Shown here: in pieces, positions 32,705 to 42,073 of the stretch
Position numbering within the stretch: the first letter of the stretch is position 1
Layout: each line of letters begins with the position of its first letter
Assembly (NCBI RefSeq): GCF_042677205.1
Contig: NZ_JBHTIU010000012.1
Coordinates: forward strand, 1 to 64,000
Direction of reading: 5' to 3'
Length of the DNA stretch: 64,000 nt
Source: Paenibacillus_L residui
GTDB lineage: Bacteria > Bacillota > Bacilli > Paenibacillales > NBRC-103111
Program-made: the position numbers and the translations under genes
Notes under the pieces: generated by a model
Told to the model about the DNA's origin: nothing
The model's input: only the letters and a program-made list of their open reading frames with translations
Database searches by the model: none

Positions 32705-34459
32705 CTACTCCCCTTTCCCGGTTGTTGACGACGGAATCGTAATGATAATGCTTGTCCCTTCCCCGCTGCGGCTTTGAATATCAATTCCGGCGGATTTGCC
32801 GTATTGGTATTTCAGCGTCCGGATGACGTAGGGCATACCGATTCCCATCCCGCGCCGTTTATGGGCCGAATCGTCCCCCTGCAAAAGCCGCTCTGCCTCT
32901 TCCGGAGACATGCCCGCCCCGTTATCGCTCACTTCAATCCGGATATGCCGCCCCTCCCGGCTAATATCGACCCGAATCAAGCCGTCATCGGCGATACCGT
33001 GATACAAGGCATTTTCCACCAGCGGCTGCAGCATAAACCGCGGAATGCGAATCTCAAGCTGTTCTTCCGGAACCGAAATGCGAATATCAAAATGGAACTG
33101 ATATCGGATCTCCTGAAGCGCGATATAATCCTTCAGCGCCTCCAATTCCTCGCGGATCGTGGCCGTCTCGCCTTTGCCCAGGTTGTAATGGAGCACGCGG
33201 TTCAGGGTGGATATCAAGTGGTCGATGTCCTCCTGCCCGTTTAACCTTGCCTGCCAACGGATCGTGTCAAGCGTATTGTGGACGAAATGCGGGTTGATCT
33301 GGGAAATCATCTTTTCCACTTCAAGCCGCGATTCATTCCTTTCATTTTCCTTGATATCCTCGATCAATTGAATGACGGTCCCCTTCATTTCATGAAAACA
33401 CCGGAGCGAATAGTCAAACTCATCCGTTCCCGTTAATTGGAGTTTCCCTTGCGACTGGTTCTGCATCATCAAGCGGATTTCACGGTTAAGCCGGGTAAGC
33501 GGCCGCATGACGATTCTCCAAATCAACCAGGCGAAGCCTAAACTGACGAATAAAGATACTACAGCTACCAGTCCAAACTGCATAAACCAATTCAAAATTT
33601 CATGCTTATAAGATTTCATCGGGATGACGGCTACAACCCGCCAGCCCTGATTGCTTGCTTCTTCAAACACATATTGGTTTCCATAAACGGAACGGCCGCT
33701 TCCTTCCTCTTTCGGATCCAGCTTCATTCCCACCGGAAAAGCCGACGGTTTCTCGCTGTACGCAATCCGGTTGTCCGTATCCACAATGAGGTGGTATACC
33801 TCCATGCCGTACTGCATTTTATTAAACACGGTGTCGACCAGGCGGTTATCGGTCTCCATATAGATGTACAATTCCTCAAGATCCGGATAATCGATTTTAC
33901 GCGTGATGGACATGACCTTCCGGTCAAATTGCGCATTCAGCGTCTGGTGCGGCCCGTAATAAGTCATGTCCTGCAGCTTCGTAAATACCGGCAGCGCGTC
34001 GGGGTCGATTCCTTCTCTCACCTGCAAATTGGGAAATAAAATCCGGTTTGTCCCCTGCACGTAATAGAACATCAGCCCTATATTGGGGTTGGTCGATGTC
34101 AGCAGATTCATTTCGGTTTCGATTTTTCCTGCCAGACTCTTGCGGTCATACGGATGATCATTAGACATATAGGCGTAAATGTCCTTTCCCACGCGCCCAT
34201 CAAAAGCAAGATTCTGGGAAGCGTAGTTGAGATTGCCGAGTACATTTTCCAGAGACACCCGGACCTGCTGCAAATTGCTGTGGATTCCGTTCGTAATTTT
34301 ATTCTCCAAAATGGTGTGCATGGACGTATAAGAAATGATACCGATTAAAAGCAAAGGAATAAACGTGCTGAGCAGAAGTACGTTAACAAGCTTCCGTTTC
34401 AGGGAAGTAGGGATAATCATCCGGCGCAAGCGCCGCTGGAGTGAAGACAGCCTGTCCAT
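32705..34459 (-). CDS. YesM-type sensor histidine kinase
   Basis: A 584-residue membrane kinase. Two spans (about residues 22-42 and 290-312) flank a roughly 245-residue extracellular sensor; a HAMP domain follows, then the His-kinase domain with phospho-acceptor QINPHFVHNTLD. The ATPase has PLVENALYHGI, VSDNGAGM and GIGMPYVI boxes. This is the LytS/YesM class. It is co-oriented with the YesN-type regulator and the sugar transporter, whose substrate it may sense. Confidence 0.94.
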   Translation of the reverse strand: MDRLSSLQRRLRRMIIPTSLKRKLVNVLLLSTFIPLLLIGIISYTSMHTILENKITNGIHSNLQQVRVSLENVLGNLNYASQNLAFDGRVGKDIYAYMSNDHPYDRKSLAGKIETEMNLLTSTNPNIGLMFYYVQGTNRILFPNLQVREGIDPDALPVFTKLQDMTYYGPHQTLNAQFDRKVMSITRKIDYPDLEELYIYMETDNRLVDTVFNKMQYGMEVYHLIVDTDNRIAYSEKPSAFPVGMKLDPKEEGSGRSVYGNQYVFEEASNQGWRVVAVIPMKSYKHEILNWFMQFGLVAVVSLFVSLGFAWLIWRIVMRPLTRLNREIRLMMQNQSQGKLQLTGTDEFDYSLRCFHEMKGTVIQLIEDIKENERNESRLEVEKMISQINPHFVHNTLDTIRWQARLNGQEDIDHLISTLNRVLHYNLGKGETATIREELEALKDYIALQEIRYQFHFDIRISVPEEQLEIRIPRFMLQPLVENALYHGIADDGLIRVDISREGRHIRIEVSDNGAGMSPEEAERLLQGDDSAHKRRGMGIGMPYVIRTLKYQYGKSAGIDIQSRSGEGTSIIITIPSSTTGKGE

Positions 34460-34870
34460 CTCGCAACAGCCCTTCCAATAGGTTTGTAAAGGTTTTCAAA
34501 AACAGCCAAACTGATTTCCTAAATTATAAAGTTATTTCCTGCCTCAGCCTAGCCTTGATGTCACACAAATTTTGAAACCGGCATAACCTTATCTGGATAA
34601 AAGCAATCCCCCGAATTCGTTCCGAGGAATGTTACGAAGCGCTGAAGCATGCTAAACAGCACCTTCAGCGGGATATCTTTCCCCGCCAAGAAGGTGCTGT
34701 TTGCCACCGAATGATGTTCGCCTGAATGATGTTCGCCTGATCGATTATACGGAACGAAAAATAAGCGATCTGGAAGCCGAAAACGGCTGCTGCCTGAGGC
34801 AGTCCGATGTTGGTACTGAGCGTATATTACATTATAACCTCACCTAAGAAGTGAACCGTTAGCCTAACCC
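34460..34870. other. Intergenic 0.4 kb between the kinase and siderophore loci
   Basis: No gene is seen. It holds a strong hairpin (34654-34702) and, at about 34708-34738, two adjacent copies of GAATGATGTTCGCCT. The rest is unremarkable. Confidence 0.5.
34654..34702 (-). terminator. Long hairpin after the siderophore permease gene
   Basis: AAACAGCACCTTC (34654-34666) and GAAGGTGCTGTTT (34690-34702) are a perfect 13-bp inverted repeat, with an inner CGGG/CCCG pair. It follows the leftward permease gene by about 170 bases. The T tail is short, so termination is probable but not certain. Confidence 0.6.
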
Positions 34871-36973
34871 TTACCCTTGCTTGCGCCCCGATCTGAACAT
34901 GAGGAAGAACAGATACGGCGCCCCAAGCAATGCGGTGACAATTCCGGACGGAATGTCCCTCGGAATGAGAATGACCCGGCCGATCCAATCCGCAGCGGCC
35001 AGCAGGACGGCACCCAGCAGCGCCGAGAGGACCATCGAGCGGCGGTGGTTGGAGCCGGCCAGCATGCGGGCCGCATGAGGAGCGAGCAGGCCGATAAAGC
35101 TGACCGTGCCGACAGCCGAGGCGGCAATGGACGCGAGCAGAACGGCGATCACGGAAGCGAGCAGCCGGGTATGGCGAACCTTCAGGCCGAGCCCGATCGA
35201 GCTCTCGTCGCGGAAGGCGAGCAGATCCACTTTGCGGCCGAGCCACCAGCCGAGCGGCAGCAGAACGGCGAGCGTCGGAGCCAGGCGGCCGATCTCGGCC
35301 CAGCCCCGGCCATAGGTGCTGCCGGCCATCCAGGCGAGCGCCGGTGCGGCGGTCATCTTGGCCTGAATGATCAGAATCTGGATCATGGACGAGCCCGCCG
35401 CGGCTACCGCTATGCCGACAAGCGTCAGGATCACCGGGTTAAGCCCCCGCCTCCAGGAGACCGCATAGACGATGGCCGAGGCGGCGATGCCGCCAACCAC
35501 GGCTCCGACCGGCATCCAGCCGTGGAGCTGCGGCGCGGCGATCAGCACCAGGATCGCCCCGACCCCGGCGCCGCTCGTGACGCCGACGATTTGCGGGTCG
35601 GCAAGCGGATTGCGGACCGCGCTCTGCATCAGGCTGCCGCTAACCGCCAGGGCGACTCCGGCCAGACCGGCGGTCAGCAATCGGGGCAGGCGCAGCTCCA
35701 ACAGAATTTGCCGGGTGAAGTCTTCTCCGCGCCCCGTCAGCACTGCGAACACATCGGATACGGGAATATGCAGCGTCCCGCTCGTCAAGCTGCCGATCCA
35801 GACAACGGCCAGCAGCCCGCTGAGCAGCACAATCCACACGGGATAATATATCCCCGGCTGCCATGCGCCCATCCGGATGGATTGGCCGGCACCGGAGCCG
35901 GAGCCTCCCCCGGCTCCCCGCGATACCCGCAGCGCCAGCCAGATGAGCCACGGGGCGCCAACCGCGGCGGTGACCGCCCCTGCGGGCAGCTCTCCGTAGG
36001 CGTTCACGAAGGTGCGGGCTATCGTATCCGAGCCGACCAGAATGGCCGCGCCCCAGACGGCGCTGACCGGGATCAGCCAGGCATGCCGCACCATACCGGA
36101 GAGGCGGACCAAATGCGGGGCCAGCAATCCGACGAAGCCGATGGGGCCCACGACGCTGACGCTGACGCAGGCCGCCAATATCGCCATGGCCATGGCCAGA
36201 AGCCTCGTCTTTCCAACCTTCTGCCCCAATGATTTTGCCGTTTCTTCATGGAAGGACAGCAAATCCAACTGCCGCGCCGCCAAACTGACGGCAACGATTC
36301 CCCCGATGATCCAGGGCCAGCTGAAGAGAACCCCGCTCCAGTCGTTCTGCTTCAACGAGCCTGAACCCCATAGAAACAGGCCCTGCGCCGTTTCTTGATT
36401 AAACAGGAGAAGGGCGCTGGTGAGCGAAGAGAACACCAGGGTGACGATCATTCCGGACAACGCAATGCGGATTGGAGTTCCCTGACGCCCACCGGCCATT
36501 ATATAAACGACCAGCGCCGCGCAAGCACCTCCCAATACAGCGAAGGGAAGCGGGTACGTATGCAGCAGTGCCGGCCAGAATATCGTGCCAAGCACTACAA
36601 CGAAGTAAGCCCCCGCGTTGACCCCCAGCGTCGTTTCGGAGGCGAGCGGATTCCGCGTTACCGTCTGCATGAGTGCGCCGGAGACGGCAAGCGCCGCCCC
36701 CGCCAATATTCCCATCACCGTTCGCGGAAGCCTGACCCCGCGAATCAGGTGGTGATCCGATATATCCTGCGGGAACAACAGCGCTTGGATAACGGAACTC
36801 AGCGAGATCTCGGCAAGCCCTTGCGTCAGACTGACGAACGCGATCAACCCTAGAACCACCAAGCCTCCGGCCAGCATCCAGAGCCCTTTCCATGCCCCGG
36901 CCTTCCCCTCTCTTAGTGCGAAAGCGGGCTTCGGGCCGGCGTCCCGGGCCATATCTCTTCCGGCCGACATCAT
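34871..36973 (-). CDS. Fused FecCD-type ferric-siderophore permease
   Basis: A 700-residue protein containing two complete BtuC/FecCD permeases in tandem, as in E. coli FhuB. Each half has the pattern RLPR-ALAGAALAVSGALMQ...NPLA (near residues 80 and 430), and VGFVGLLAPHLVRL or its equivalent near 275 and 620. About 18-20 spans are expected. It starts with an ATGA overlap with the binding-protein stop, so translation is coupled. The ATPase is encoded separately at 39374. Fusion of both permeases is unusual in Firmicutes but not unique. Confidence 0.93.
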   Translation of the reverse strand: MMSAGRDMARDAGPKPAFALREGKAGAWKGLWMLAGGLVVLGLIAFVSLTQGLAEISLSSVIQALLFPQDISDHHLIRGVRLPRTVMGILAGAALAVSGALMQTVTRNPLASETTLGVNAGAYFVVVLGTIFWPALLHTYPLPFAVLGGACAALVVYIMAGGRQGTPIRIALSGMIVTLVFSSLTSALLLFNQETAQGLFLWGSGSLKQNDWSGVLFSWPWIIGGIVAVSLAARQLDLLSFHEETAKSLGQKVGKTRLLAMAMAILAACVSVSVVGPIGFVGLLAPHLVRLSGMVRHAWLIPVSAVWGAAILVGSDTIARTFVNAYGELPAGAVTAAVGAPWLIWLALRVSRGAGGGSGSGAGQSIRMGAWQPGIYYPVWIVLLSGLLAVVWIGSLTSGTLHIPVSDVFAVLTGRGEDFTRQILLELRLPRLLTAGLAGVALAVSGSLMQSAVRNPLADPQIVGVTSGAGVGAILVLIAAPQLHGWMPVGAVVGGIAASAIVYAVSWRRGLNPVILTLVGIAVAAAGSSMIQILIIQAKMTAAPALAWMAGSTYGRGWAEIGRLAPTLAVLLPLGWWLGRKVDLLAFRDESSIGLGLKVRHTRLLASVIAVLLASIAASAVGTVSFIGLLAPHAARMLAGSNHRRSMVLSALLGAVLLAAADWIGRVILIPRDIPSGIVTALLGAPYLFFLMFRSGRKQG

Positions 36974-37989
36974 TTCGTTAACAATTCGGCGGTTTTTTCA
37001 GCCATAATTTGTGCGGACAACGGTCCGCCATACGGCCACATGTCGCCGCCGAGAGCGTAGATTCGGTTTTCCTTGACGAAGTCAAGGCCATTCCATACCG
37101 GATTATTCTTCAACTGATTGTCAATGACATTGTCGGTTTCTTGGATGATATGCAGGAAGTTGGCTTCCTGCAGAGCCGGCAGCGCCTCGACATCCGTGAG
37201 CGTAAACCCGTACGCCTCGAATTTCGCGGGCTTATACGCATTGGTCAACCCGATATGCTCCAATATTTTTACAGCGGTGGAGTTATCCGTAGATAAACGA
37301 AAATCGACCGAGTTCTGGTTGCTGTATGCCATGGCGAGCACAAAAGGCCGCTGATCCATTCCTCTTGCCACGATTTTGGATTTGGCCTCTTCATAGGTCC
37401 GGTTCAGATCATTCAGAACCTTGTCCGCCTCCTCCTTTTTCCCCAGCACATCCGCAATTTCCTTGAATGTATCGATCATCACCGAATACTGATCCCCCTG
37501 GCCTTCCGCCGGATACGGCTCATAGACAAGAGTGGGAGCAATGCTGCTTAATTCCGCATAGTTTGTTTCCACATTTCTCTTCAATCCGAGAATAAGATCC
37601 GGCTTTAATGCCATAATCGCTTCCAGATTGGGAGCCAGACGATCTCCTACATCCACAACTTCCGGAGCAATCTCTACTGGAAGACGTACCCATTTCTTCA
37701 TATTCTGAATATCCGCAATACCGGCCGGCTGGATGCCCAGCGCCAGCACATCTTCCGCGACGCTCCACTCCAGCGCAACCACTCGCTTGGGTGTACCTGT
37801 GACGGGTGTTTCACCCAATGCATGTTTAATGATTCGGACCCCGCCATCGGCTGAACCGGCTTCCGGAGAGGCTGCCGGACTCTGATTCGGAGAAGTTGCC
37901 GGTGCCTGTCCCGACGGCTGGCTGCAGGCGGCCGCTAACAGCAGCAGGCTGAGAATAATGACGGTTTTTGGCCATTTAAGAAAACGCAT
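36970..37989 (-). CDS. Iron-siderophore-binding lipoprotein
   Basis: A 339-residue class III (TroA/FecB-type) binding protein. Signal peptide with lipobox LAAAC near residue 22, then a Pro/Ser/Ala-rich linker. The mature part has RVVALEWSVAEDVLALGIQP, EVVDVGDRLAPNLEAIMALKPDLI and PAKFEAYGFTLTDVEALPAL, typical of ferric-siderophore receptors such as YfmC/FecB. It delivers ferric siderophore to the fused permease encoded immediately after it. Confidence 0.93.
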   Translation of the reverse strand: MRFLKWPKTVIILSLLLLAAACSQPSGQAPATSPNQSPAASPEAGSADGGVRIIKHALGETPVTGTPKRVVALEWSVAEDVLALGIQPAGIADIQNMKKWVRLPVEIAPEVVDVGDRLAPNLEAIMALKPDLILGLKRNVETNYAELSSIAPTLVYEPYPAEGQGDQYSVMIDTFKEIADVLGKKEEADKVLNDLNRTYEEAKSKIVARGMDQRPFVLAMAYSNQNSVDFRLSTDNSTAVKILEHIGLTNAYKPAKFEAYGFTLTDVEALPALQEANFLHIIQETDNVIDNQLKNNPVWNGLDFVKENRIYALGGDMWPYGGPLSAQIMAEKTAELLTK

Positions 37990-38077
37990 AATTTTATCCC
38001 CCAGTATAAGTGTTGTGATATCGCTGCGGTCCGGCTGAGAGCATGGCTGGCCACCGCAGTCCGGATAAAGTTTTTTG

Positions 38078-39130
38078 CTAGTTGGTAAACAAGTGCTTGA
38101 TCAGCTCTCGGTTTCGCTGTTTGAACAGCTCGTTATGCGAAGAAACCATCCCGTACGCCTTCGCCTCCGGGGAGATATACTGCTTCGCTTTGTTAACCGC
38201 GTTCGCGGCATCCTGGAAGGCACCTGCTATCAAATGCAGCTTCCCTGCATGATGCAGAATATCGCCGGCGGCATAGATGCCTTCCACCGAAGTTTCGCTC
38301 ATCGGGCTCCCGGCTATGTAGTATTCATTTTCCATCGCCAGCTTCACTTCGCTGTTCTTAAGCAACCCGTTGTCGCGTTCATATCCGTGATTAATAATGA
38401 CTTCATCTACCGCCAGCTCGAGCTTCGTCCCATCTTCAACGTGGTTCAGCACAACGGTACCGATCGTTTCGTGATCCGGTGCGGCCACCAGCCTGTCAAT
38501 CGTCGTATTCAGCAGACAATGGACGGAGCTGTTCAGGAGCCGGGATACTTCGGCTTCATGGCCTTTCAGCATATCTTGCCGATAGGTTAAATAGACTTTC
38601 TTAGCGATGGGCTCCAATTCGTTGGCCCAATCCACAGCCGCATTGCCCCCGCCCGAAATTAGAACGGTCTTCCCCCGAAAACGGGCCAGAGATTTCACCG
38701 TATAATGCAAATTCGTGACCTCGAATCGTTCCGCCCCTTCAATATTTAACTTTGTCGGTTGTAAAATGCCTCCCCCAATGGCGAGAATAACCGTGCGCGA
38801 AGCATGCTTTCCCCCGGATGCCGTGTGCAGGATGAAGTGCCCGCTTTCGTCTTTGGAGATGGATATGACTTTCTCGCCAAGCACCACCTCCGGGCCGAAG
38901 GTCAGACCTTGCGCCACCATCTGCTCGATGAGCTGCGCGCCGGTCACCGGGGTCAGACCGCCGACATCCCAGATCATTTTCTCCGGATAAACATGCACCT
39001 TCCCACCAAGAAAAGGCTGAAATTCAATGATTTTCGTGCTCATCTCCCGCAATCCGCTGTAAAAAGCCGAGAACAGCCCCGCAGGCCCGCCCCCGATAAT
39101 CGTTACGTCAAACACAGGGTATGTCTCCAT
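38078..39130 (-). CDS. Ferredoxin-NADP reductase, TrxB-like type 2 (YumC family)
   Basis: A 350-residue flavoprotein with the FAD site IGGGPAGLFSAFYSGL at residues 12-27, the NADP site ISGGGNAAVDWANEL near 160, and AAGDI near 290. It lacks the CxxC redox pair of thioredoxin reductase, as expected for YumC-type FNRs. Its place in the siderophore operon, behind a Fur box, suggests it supplies electrons for iron release from imported ferric siderophore. AGGAGACGG precedes the ATG. Confidence 0.9.
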   Translation of the reverse strand: METYPVFDVTIIGGGPAGLFSAFYSGLREMSTKIIEFQPFLGGKVHVYPEKMIWDVGGLTPVTGAQLIEQMVAQGLTFGPEVVLGEKVISISKDESGHFILHTASGGKHASRTVILAIGGGILQPTKLNIEGAERFEVTNLHYTVKSLARFRGKTVLISGGGNAAVDWANELEPIAKKVYLTYRQDMLKGHEAEVSRLLNSSVHCLLNTTIDRLVAAPDHETIGTVVLNHVEDGTKLELAVDEVIINHGYERDNGLLKNSEVKLAMENEYYIAGSPMSETSVEGIYAAGDILHHAGKLHLIAGAFQDAANAVNKAKQYISPEAKAYGMVSSHNELFKQRNRELIKHLFTN

Positions 39131-39213
39131 CTTTCCGTCTCCTCTTGTTCCAATTTGTTAGCCTTCAATGCTGCCAAGTGATGCAAAGCTGCCCGCCTTA
39201 TTTTTTTTGCAAA

Positions 39214-39228
39214 TGATACTCATTCTCA
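39214..39228. promoter_or_regulatory. Fur box of the FNR-lipoprotein-permease operon
   Basis: TGATACTCATTCTCA matches the 7-1-7 Fur consensus TGATAATNATTATCA at 12 of 14 specified positions. It lies about 85 bases upstream of the reductase gene, so the three-gene operon should be derepressed under iron limitation. Confidence 0.8.
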
Positions 39229-39373
39229 ATAGATTTCGGAATTATCGCCGTCCTCATAATACGGACAGCGTATTTAGCGTCTTGTTGGAATCAAATATGT
39301 AGGCTGGATTAGCTTCTTCTCGCGATTAAGGATTTTTATGCAAATTATGGTCCGGGTTGGCCCGAGCCGCTCC

Positions 39374-40222
39374 TTAAGCGGACGCTTCTTTGCGTTCCGC
39401 CTGCACATACGGCTGCTCATGATGGCCGCCGCCCTCTATCGATGCCAGCTCAAAAGGCAGGCAAAGCGGTACTCCCGTCCTCGGATCCGGAATGATGTCC
39501 GCTTCGATGCCGAACACTTCCCTTAGCACTTCCTGCGTCATCACTTCTTCCGGAGCTCCTTCGCTCACAATGCTTCCCTGCTTGATGGCAACCATATGGT
39601 GGGCGAATCGGGTGGCATGATTGAGATCGTGAACCACCATGACGATCGTTCGGTCCTGCTCTTCATTGAGACGCTGCAGGAGTTTAAGCACTTCCAATTG
39701 ATGTGCCATATCGAGGAACGTCGTCGGTTCGTCCAGGAACAGCATATCCGTTCCCTGCGCAAGCGCCATGGCTATCCAGGCCCGCTGTCGCTGGCCCCCG
39801 GACAACTGATCCACAGGCCGATCACTGAAGGCGTTCATTCCGGTCACTTGAACCGCCCAGCGAATGATTTCCTTATCTTCTTTCGTAAGCGAGCCGAATC
39901 CCTTTTGGTGTGGAAACCGGCCGTAGGATATCAACTCGGATACCGTTAAGCCATCCGGTGCCACCGGATTTTGGGGCAGAATCGCAAGCTGTTTGGCGAC
40001 GTCTTTGGTAGGCTGGCTGTGAATCGACTTGCCATCCAGATATACAGTTCCCCCATTTGGCTTCATGATTCGCACCATTGTTTTCAGAATCGTCGATTTT
40101 CCCGATCCATTCGCTCCGACCAGCGCGGTTATTTTCCCCTCGGGAATGGACAGGTTCAAGTTCTCCACAATCACCCGGTCGGAATAACCGATCGTCAGCT
40201 GTTCGGTGTATAAACGTTTCAT
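39374..40222 (-). CDS. Ferric-siderophore ABC transporter ATPase (FecE/FepC type)
   Basis: A 282-residue ATPase. Walker A GANGSGKST near residue 36, Q-loop, signature LSGGQRQRAWIAMALAQ near 135, Walker B MLFLDEPTT, and the switch His in VVHDLNHA. It has a C-terminal extension of about 25 residues beyond the usual FecE end (GGGHHEQPYVQAERK). The ATG at 40222 follows AAGGAG by 9 bases; a GTG two codons earlier is too close. A perfect Fur box lies upstream. Confidence 0.93.
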   Translation of the reverse strand: MKRLYTEQLTIGYSDRVIVENLNLSIPEGKITALVGANGSGKSTILKTMVRIMKPNGGTVYLDGKSIHSQPTKDVAKQLAILPQNPVAPDGLTVSELISYGRFPHQKGFGSLTKEDKEIIRWAVQVTGMNAFSDRPVDQLSGGQRQRAWIAMALAQGTDMLFLDEPTTFLDMAHQLEVLKLLQRLNEEQDRTIVMVVHDLNHATRFAHHMVAIKQGSIVSEGAPEEVMTQEVLREVFGIEADIIPDPRTGVPLCLPFELASIEGGGHHEQPYVQAERKEASA

Positions 40223-40275
40223 GGCCACACTCTCCTTGTCAAGCTTCGCAATACAGGCGGACCAGCTTATCTAAT

Positions 40276-40290
40276 TGATAATGATTATCA
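40276..40290. promoter_or_regulatory. Perfect Fur box of the siderophore ATPase gene
   Basis: TGATAATGATTATCA is a perfect 7-1-7 Fur site, extended to ATTGATAATGATTATCAT. It lies 54 bases upstream of the ATPase start. The two Fur boxes place both halves of the iron locus in one regulon. Confidence 0.92.
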
Positions 40291-40380
40291 TTATTGATTA
40301 TTACCATATGCTGCTATCCTTGTCAACAGATCCAGACAATAATTAGCATAAATTTTTTACAGAATATAAGCCGCAAGCAA

Positions 40381-40410
40381 ACAAAAAAACCTGACCTTGT
40401 CGTCAGGTTT
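40381..40410 (-). terminator. Terminator of the TetR gene
   Basis: AAACCTGAC and GTCAGGTTT form a perfect 9-bp stem with a 6-base loop; the minus strand continues with TTTT. Confidence 0.8.
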
Positions 40411-40497
40411 GTCTTAAATCGTTTGTTCACTAAACAATTTTCTCCGATTCTGTGGAGATTACAGGTTTCTTATTCCGTTGATTGACGAAATCCGTCT

Positions 40498-41109
40498 TCA
40501 TGTTCGGTCACCGTTTCCTGGCCCAGGCTGTTTAAAGCCTTCCAGCAGGAGAGAAATAACCGTCATCGTCTCTTCCAACGGCTGCCCTTCTTCCGGCATT
40601 TGCGCCATCCAGAGGGCGGCTTCGTTCATGGCCCCCGAGAGCGCATGGGTTAAAGCCTCGATAGATACAGGCTTCAGGTAGCCCAGCTGCTGCATCCATT
40701 GAAGCTGGTCGCGGAGCAGCCGCATAGAGTTCTGCTCATCCATCCTGCGCCAAGCATCCCAGCCAAGGACAGCGGGCCCGTCTATAAGCATTATTCGTTT
40801 GTTATGGGGTTCGACAGCAGCCGCAACAAAAGCGCGGCAGCCAAAAATCAACTGCTCCCACACATCCTCGCTCCTGGCTGCCTCTGATTCCACGCGCTCC
40901 GCGACTTCGCTTTGCACCGCTTCCAGCACTGCCAGAAATAATCCTTTCTTATTGCCGAAATGATGATAAAGCGCCCCGCGTGTCAGCTTCGCTTCCCGGA
41001 CAATGTCCTCCAGAGCCGAATCCGTATATCCATATATTGTAAAGTGCTTCCTGGCCGTTTCAATCAGCTTGTGAATCGTTGCATTGGTTTCTTCCTTGTT
41101 TCTTCTCAC
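40498..41109 (-). CDS. TetR/AcrR-family regulator
   Basis: A 203-residue TetR repressor. The N-terminal region (residues 10-58) contains LEDIVREAKLTRGALYHHFGNKKGLF, and the C-terminal effector domain is helical (SIEALTHALSGAMNEAALWM). It starts with GTG, with AGGAG 12 bases upstream, so the start is moderately supported. Upstream genes in the same direction are separated by 180 bases. Its targets are unknown; the palindrome at 42564 is a possible, but not adjacent, operator. Confidence 0.87.
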   Translation of the reverse strand: MRRNKEETNATIHKLIETARKHFTIYGYTDSALEDIVREAKLTRGALYHHFGNKKGLFLAVLEAVQSEVAERVESEAARSEDVWEQLIFGCRAFVAAAVEPHNKRIMLIDGPAVLGWDAWRRMDEQNSMRLLRDQLQWMQQLGYLKPVSIEALTHALSGAMNEAALWMAQMPEEGQPLEETMTVISLLLEGFKQPGPGNGDRT

Positions 41110-41287
41110 TGTTCCATCTTTCTCCTGTTTATTTGTTTATTTCTTCCACCATCTCTTCGTCCTTGGGATATAGATTTCAGCTTTATGCATTTCTTCGTTA
41201 AAGCTTGCGACCACAGCTTGCAGCCGAATGTTCCCCCTCATCCTCCCTACATTAGCCTGTCATCTTCATGGGTCGATACCTTGCCGG

Positions 41288-42073
41288 CTACCGCTTAAGC
41301 CTGTCCATCAGTGTCAAGGCATCCCGATCTCCGGATTTCACCAATGACCTCAACCCGTGACGAACTATCCAGACGTAGTGCTCACCGCCGTCTTTCCCAT
41401 TCTCACGCACCCATTCCAAGGTAACCTCCTTATAGTCCTTCGTCAAATCATTCAGATGGTTGGCTACCGATTTTCGGACATAGAAGGATGGATCATGGAG
41501 CAACGGCTTCAGCAAAGCCAGATTATGGGCGGGGTCGCCATGAATGACGCCAATTCTTCTTGCCCAGGGGAGCCGCGGTCGCGTTCCTTCACTGACCAGT
41601 CGGCGGACATGGAGGTTGACATCCTTCGTCCACCGGCCCAAAGTCCGGAAGCATTCATCCGGATAAGCGGCCAGAAATGGGCGTATGGCATATTCGGACG
41701 TATGCCGCTTGGTAATTTCGTACAGGGCATTCATGGAAAGTTTATAATGTCCAAGCCCGTACTTTTCCACAAAAAAAGCGACCGGCATCAGAAAGTAGCC
41801 ATTCTTAAACATCCCCTCCTCCGTTTCATTCTCCGGTCCCAGGATACTTAAGAGGATGCGTAATGACTCCGGGTATTCCCGGGGCAAAGCCTTATGTAAT
41901 TCATCGGTGATGAGAGCCACCCTTCCCTTAAGCTCGAGCGGTCCGACCTGACGGGCCACGGATTGAACGAAGGTTTCTGTTGGAAAATCCGGATAGTGCG
42001 GCCGGATTAGGCTGGCAAGATGATAAGCCAGTTCCTCGCCAAAATAATACTTCAATGCCACCGTATCGCCCAT
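41288..42073 (-). CDS. DNA alkylation repair protein of the AlkC/AlkD HEAT-like family
   Basis: A 261-residue all-helical protein with repeated HEAT-like segments. The motif DVNLHVRRLVSEGTRPRLPW near residue 155 is diagnostic of the AlkC/AlkD DNA glycosylase superfamily (PF08713); DPSFYVRKSVANHLNDLTKD near 200 is another repeat. Members excise alkylated bases such as 3-methyladenine. It resembles AlkC/YhaZ in sequence but is shorter than YhaZ. It starts inside the stop of the VOC gene (TGATG), so the two are coupled. Confidence 0.85.
   Translation of the reverse strand: MGDTVALKYYFGEELAYHLASLIRPHYPDFPTETFVQSVARQVGPLELKGRVALITDELHKALPREYPESLRILLSILGPENETEEGMFKNGYFLMPVAFFVEKYGLGHYKLSMNALYEITKRHTSEYAIRPFLAAYPDECFRTLGRWTKDVNLHVRRLVSEGTRPRLPWARRIGVIHGDPAHNLALLKPLLHDPSFYVRKSVANHLNDLTKDYKEVTLEWVRENGKDGGEHYVWIVRHGLRSLVKSGDRDALTLMDRLKR

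Noticed and set aside
34877..36232. A 451-codon plus-strand frame opposite the fused siderophore permease
   Set aside because: Composition is extreme (Gln/Arg/Gly/Asp-rich), it is antisense to a clear permease and lacks a ribosome site.
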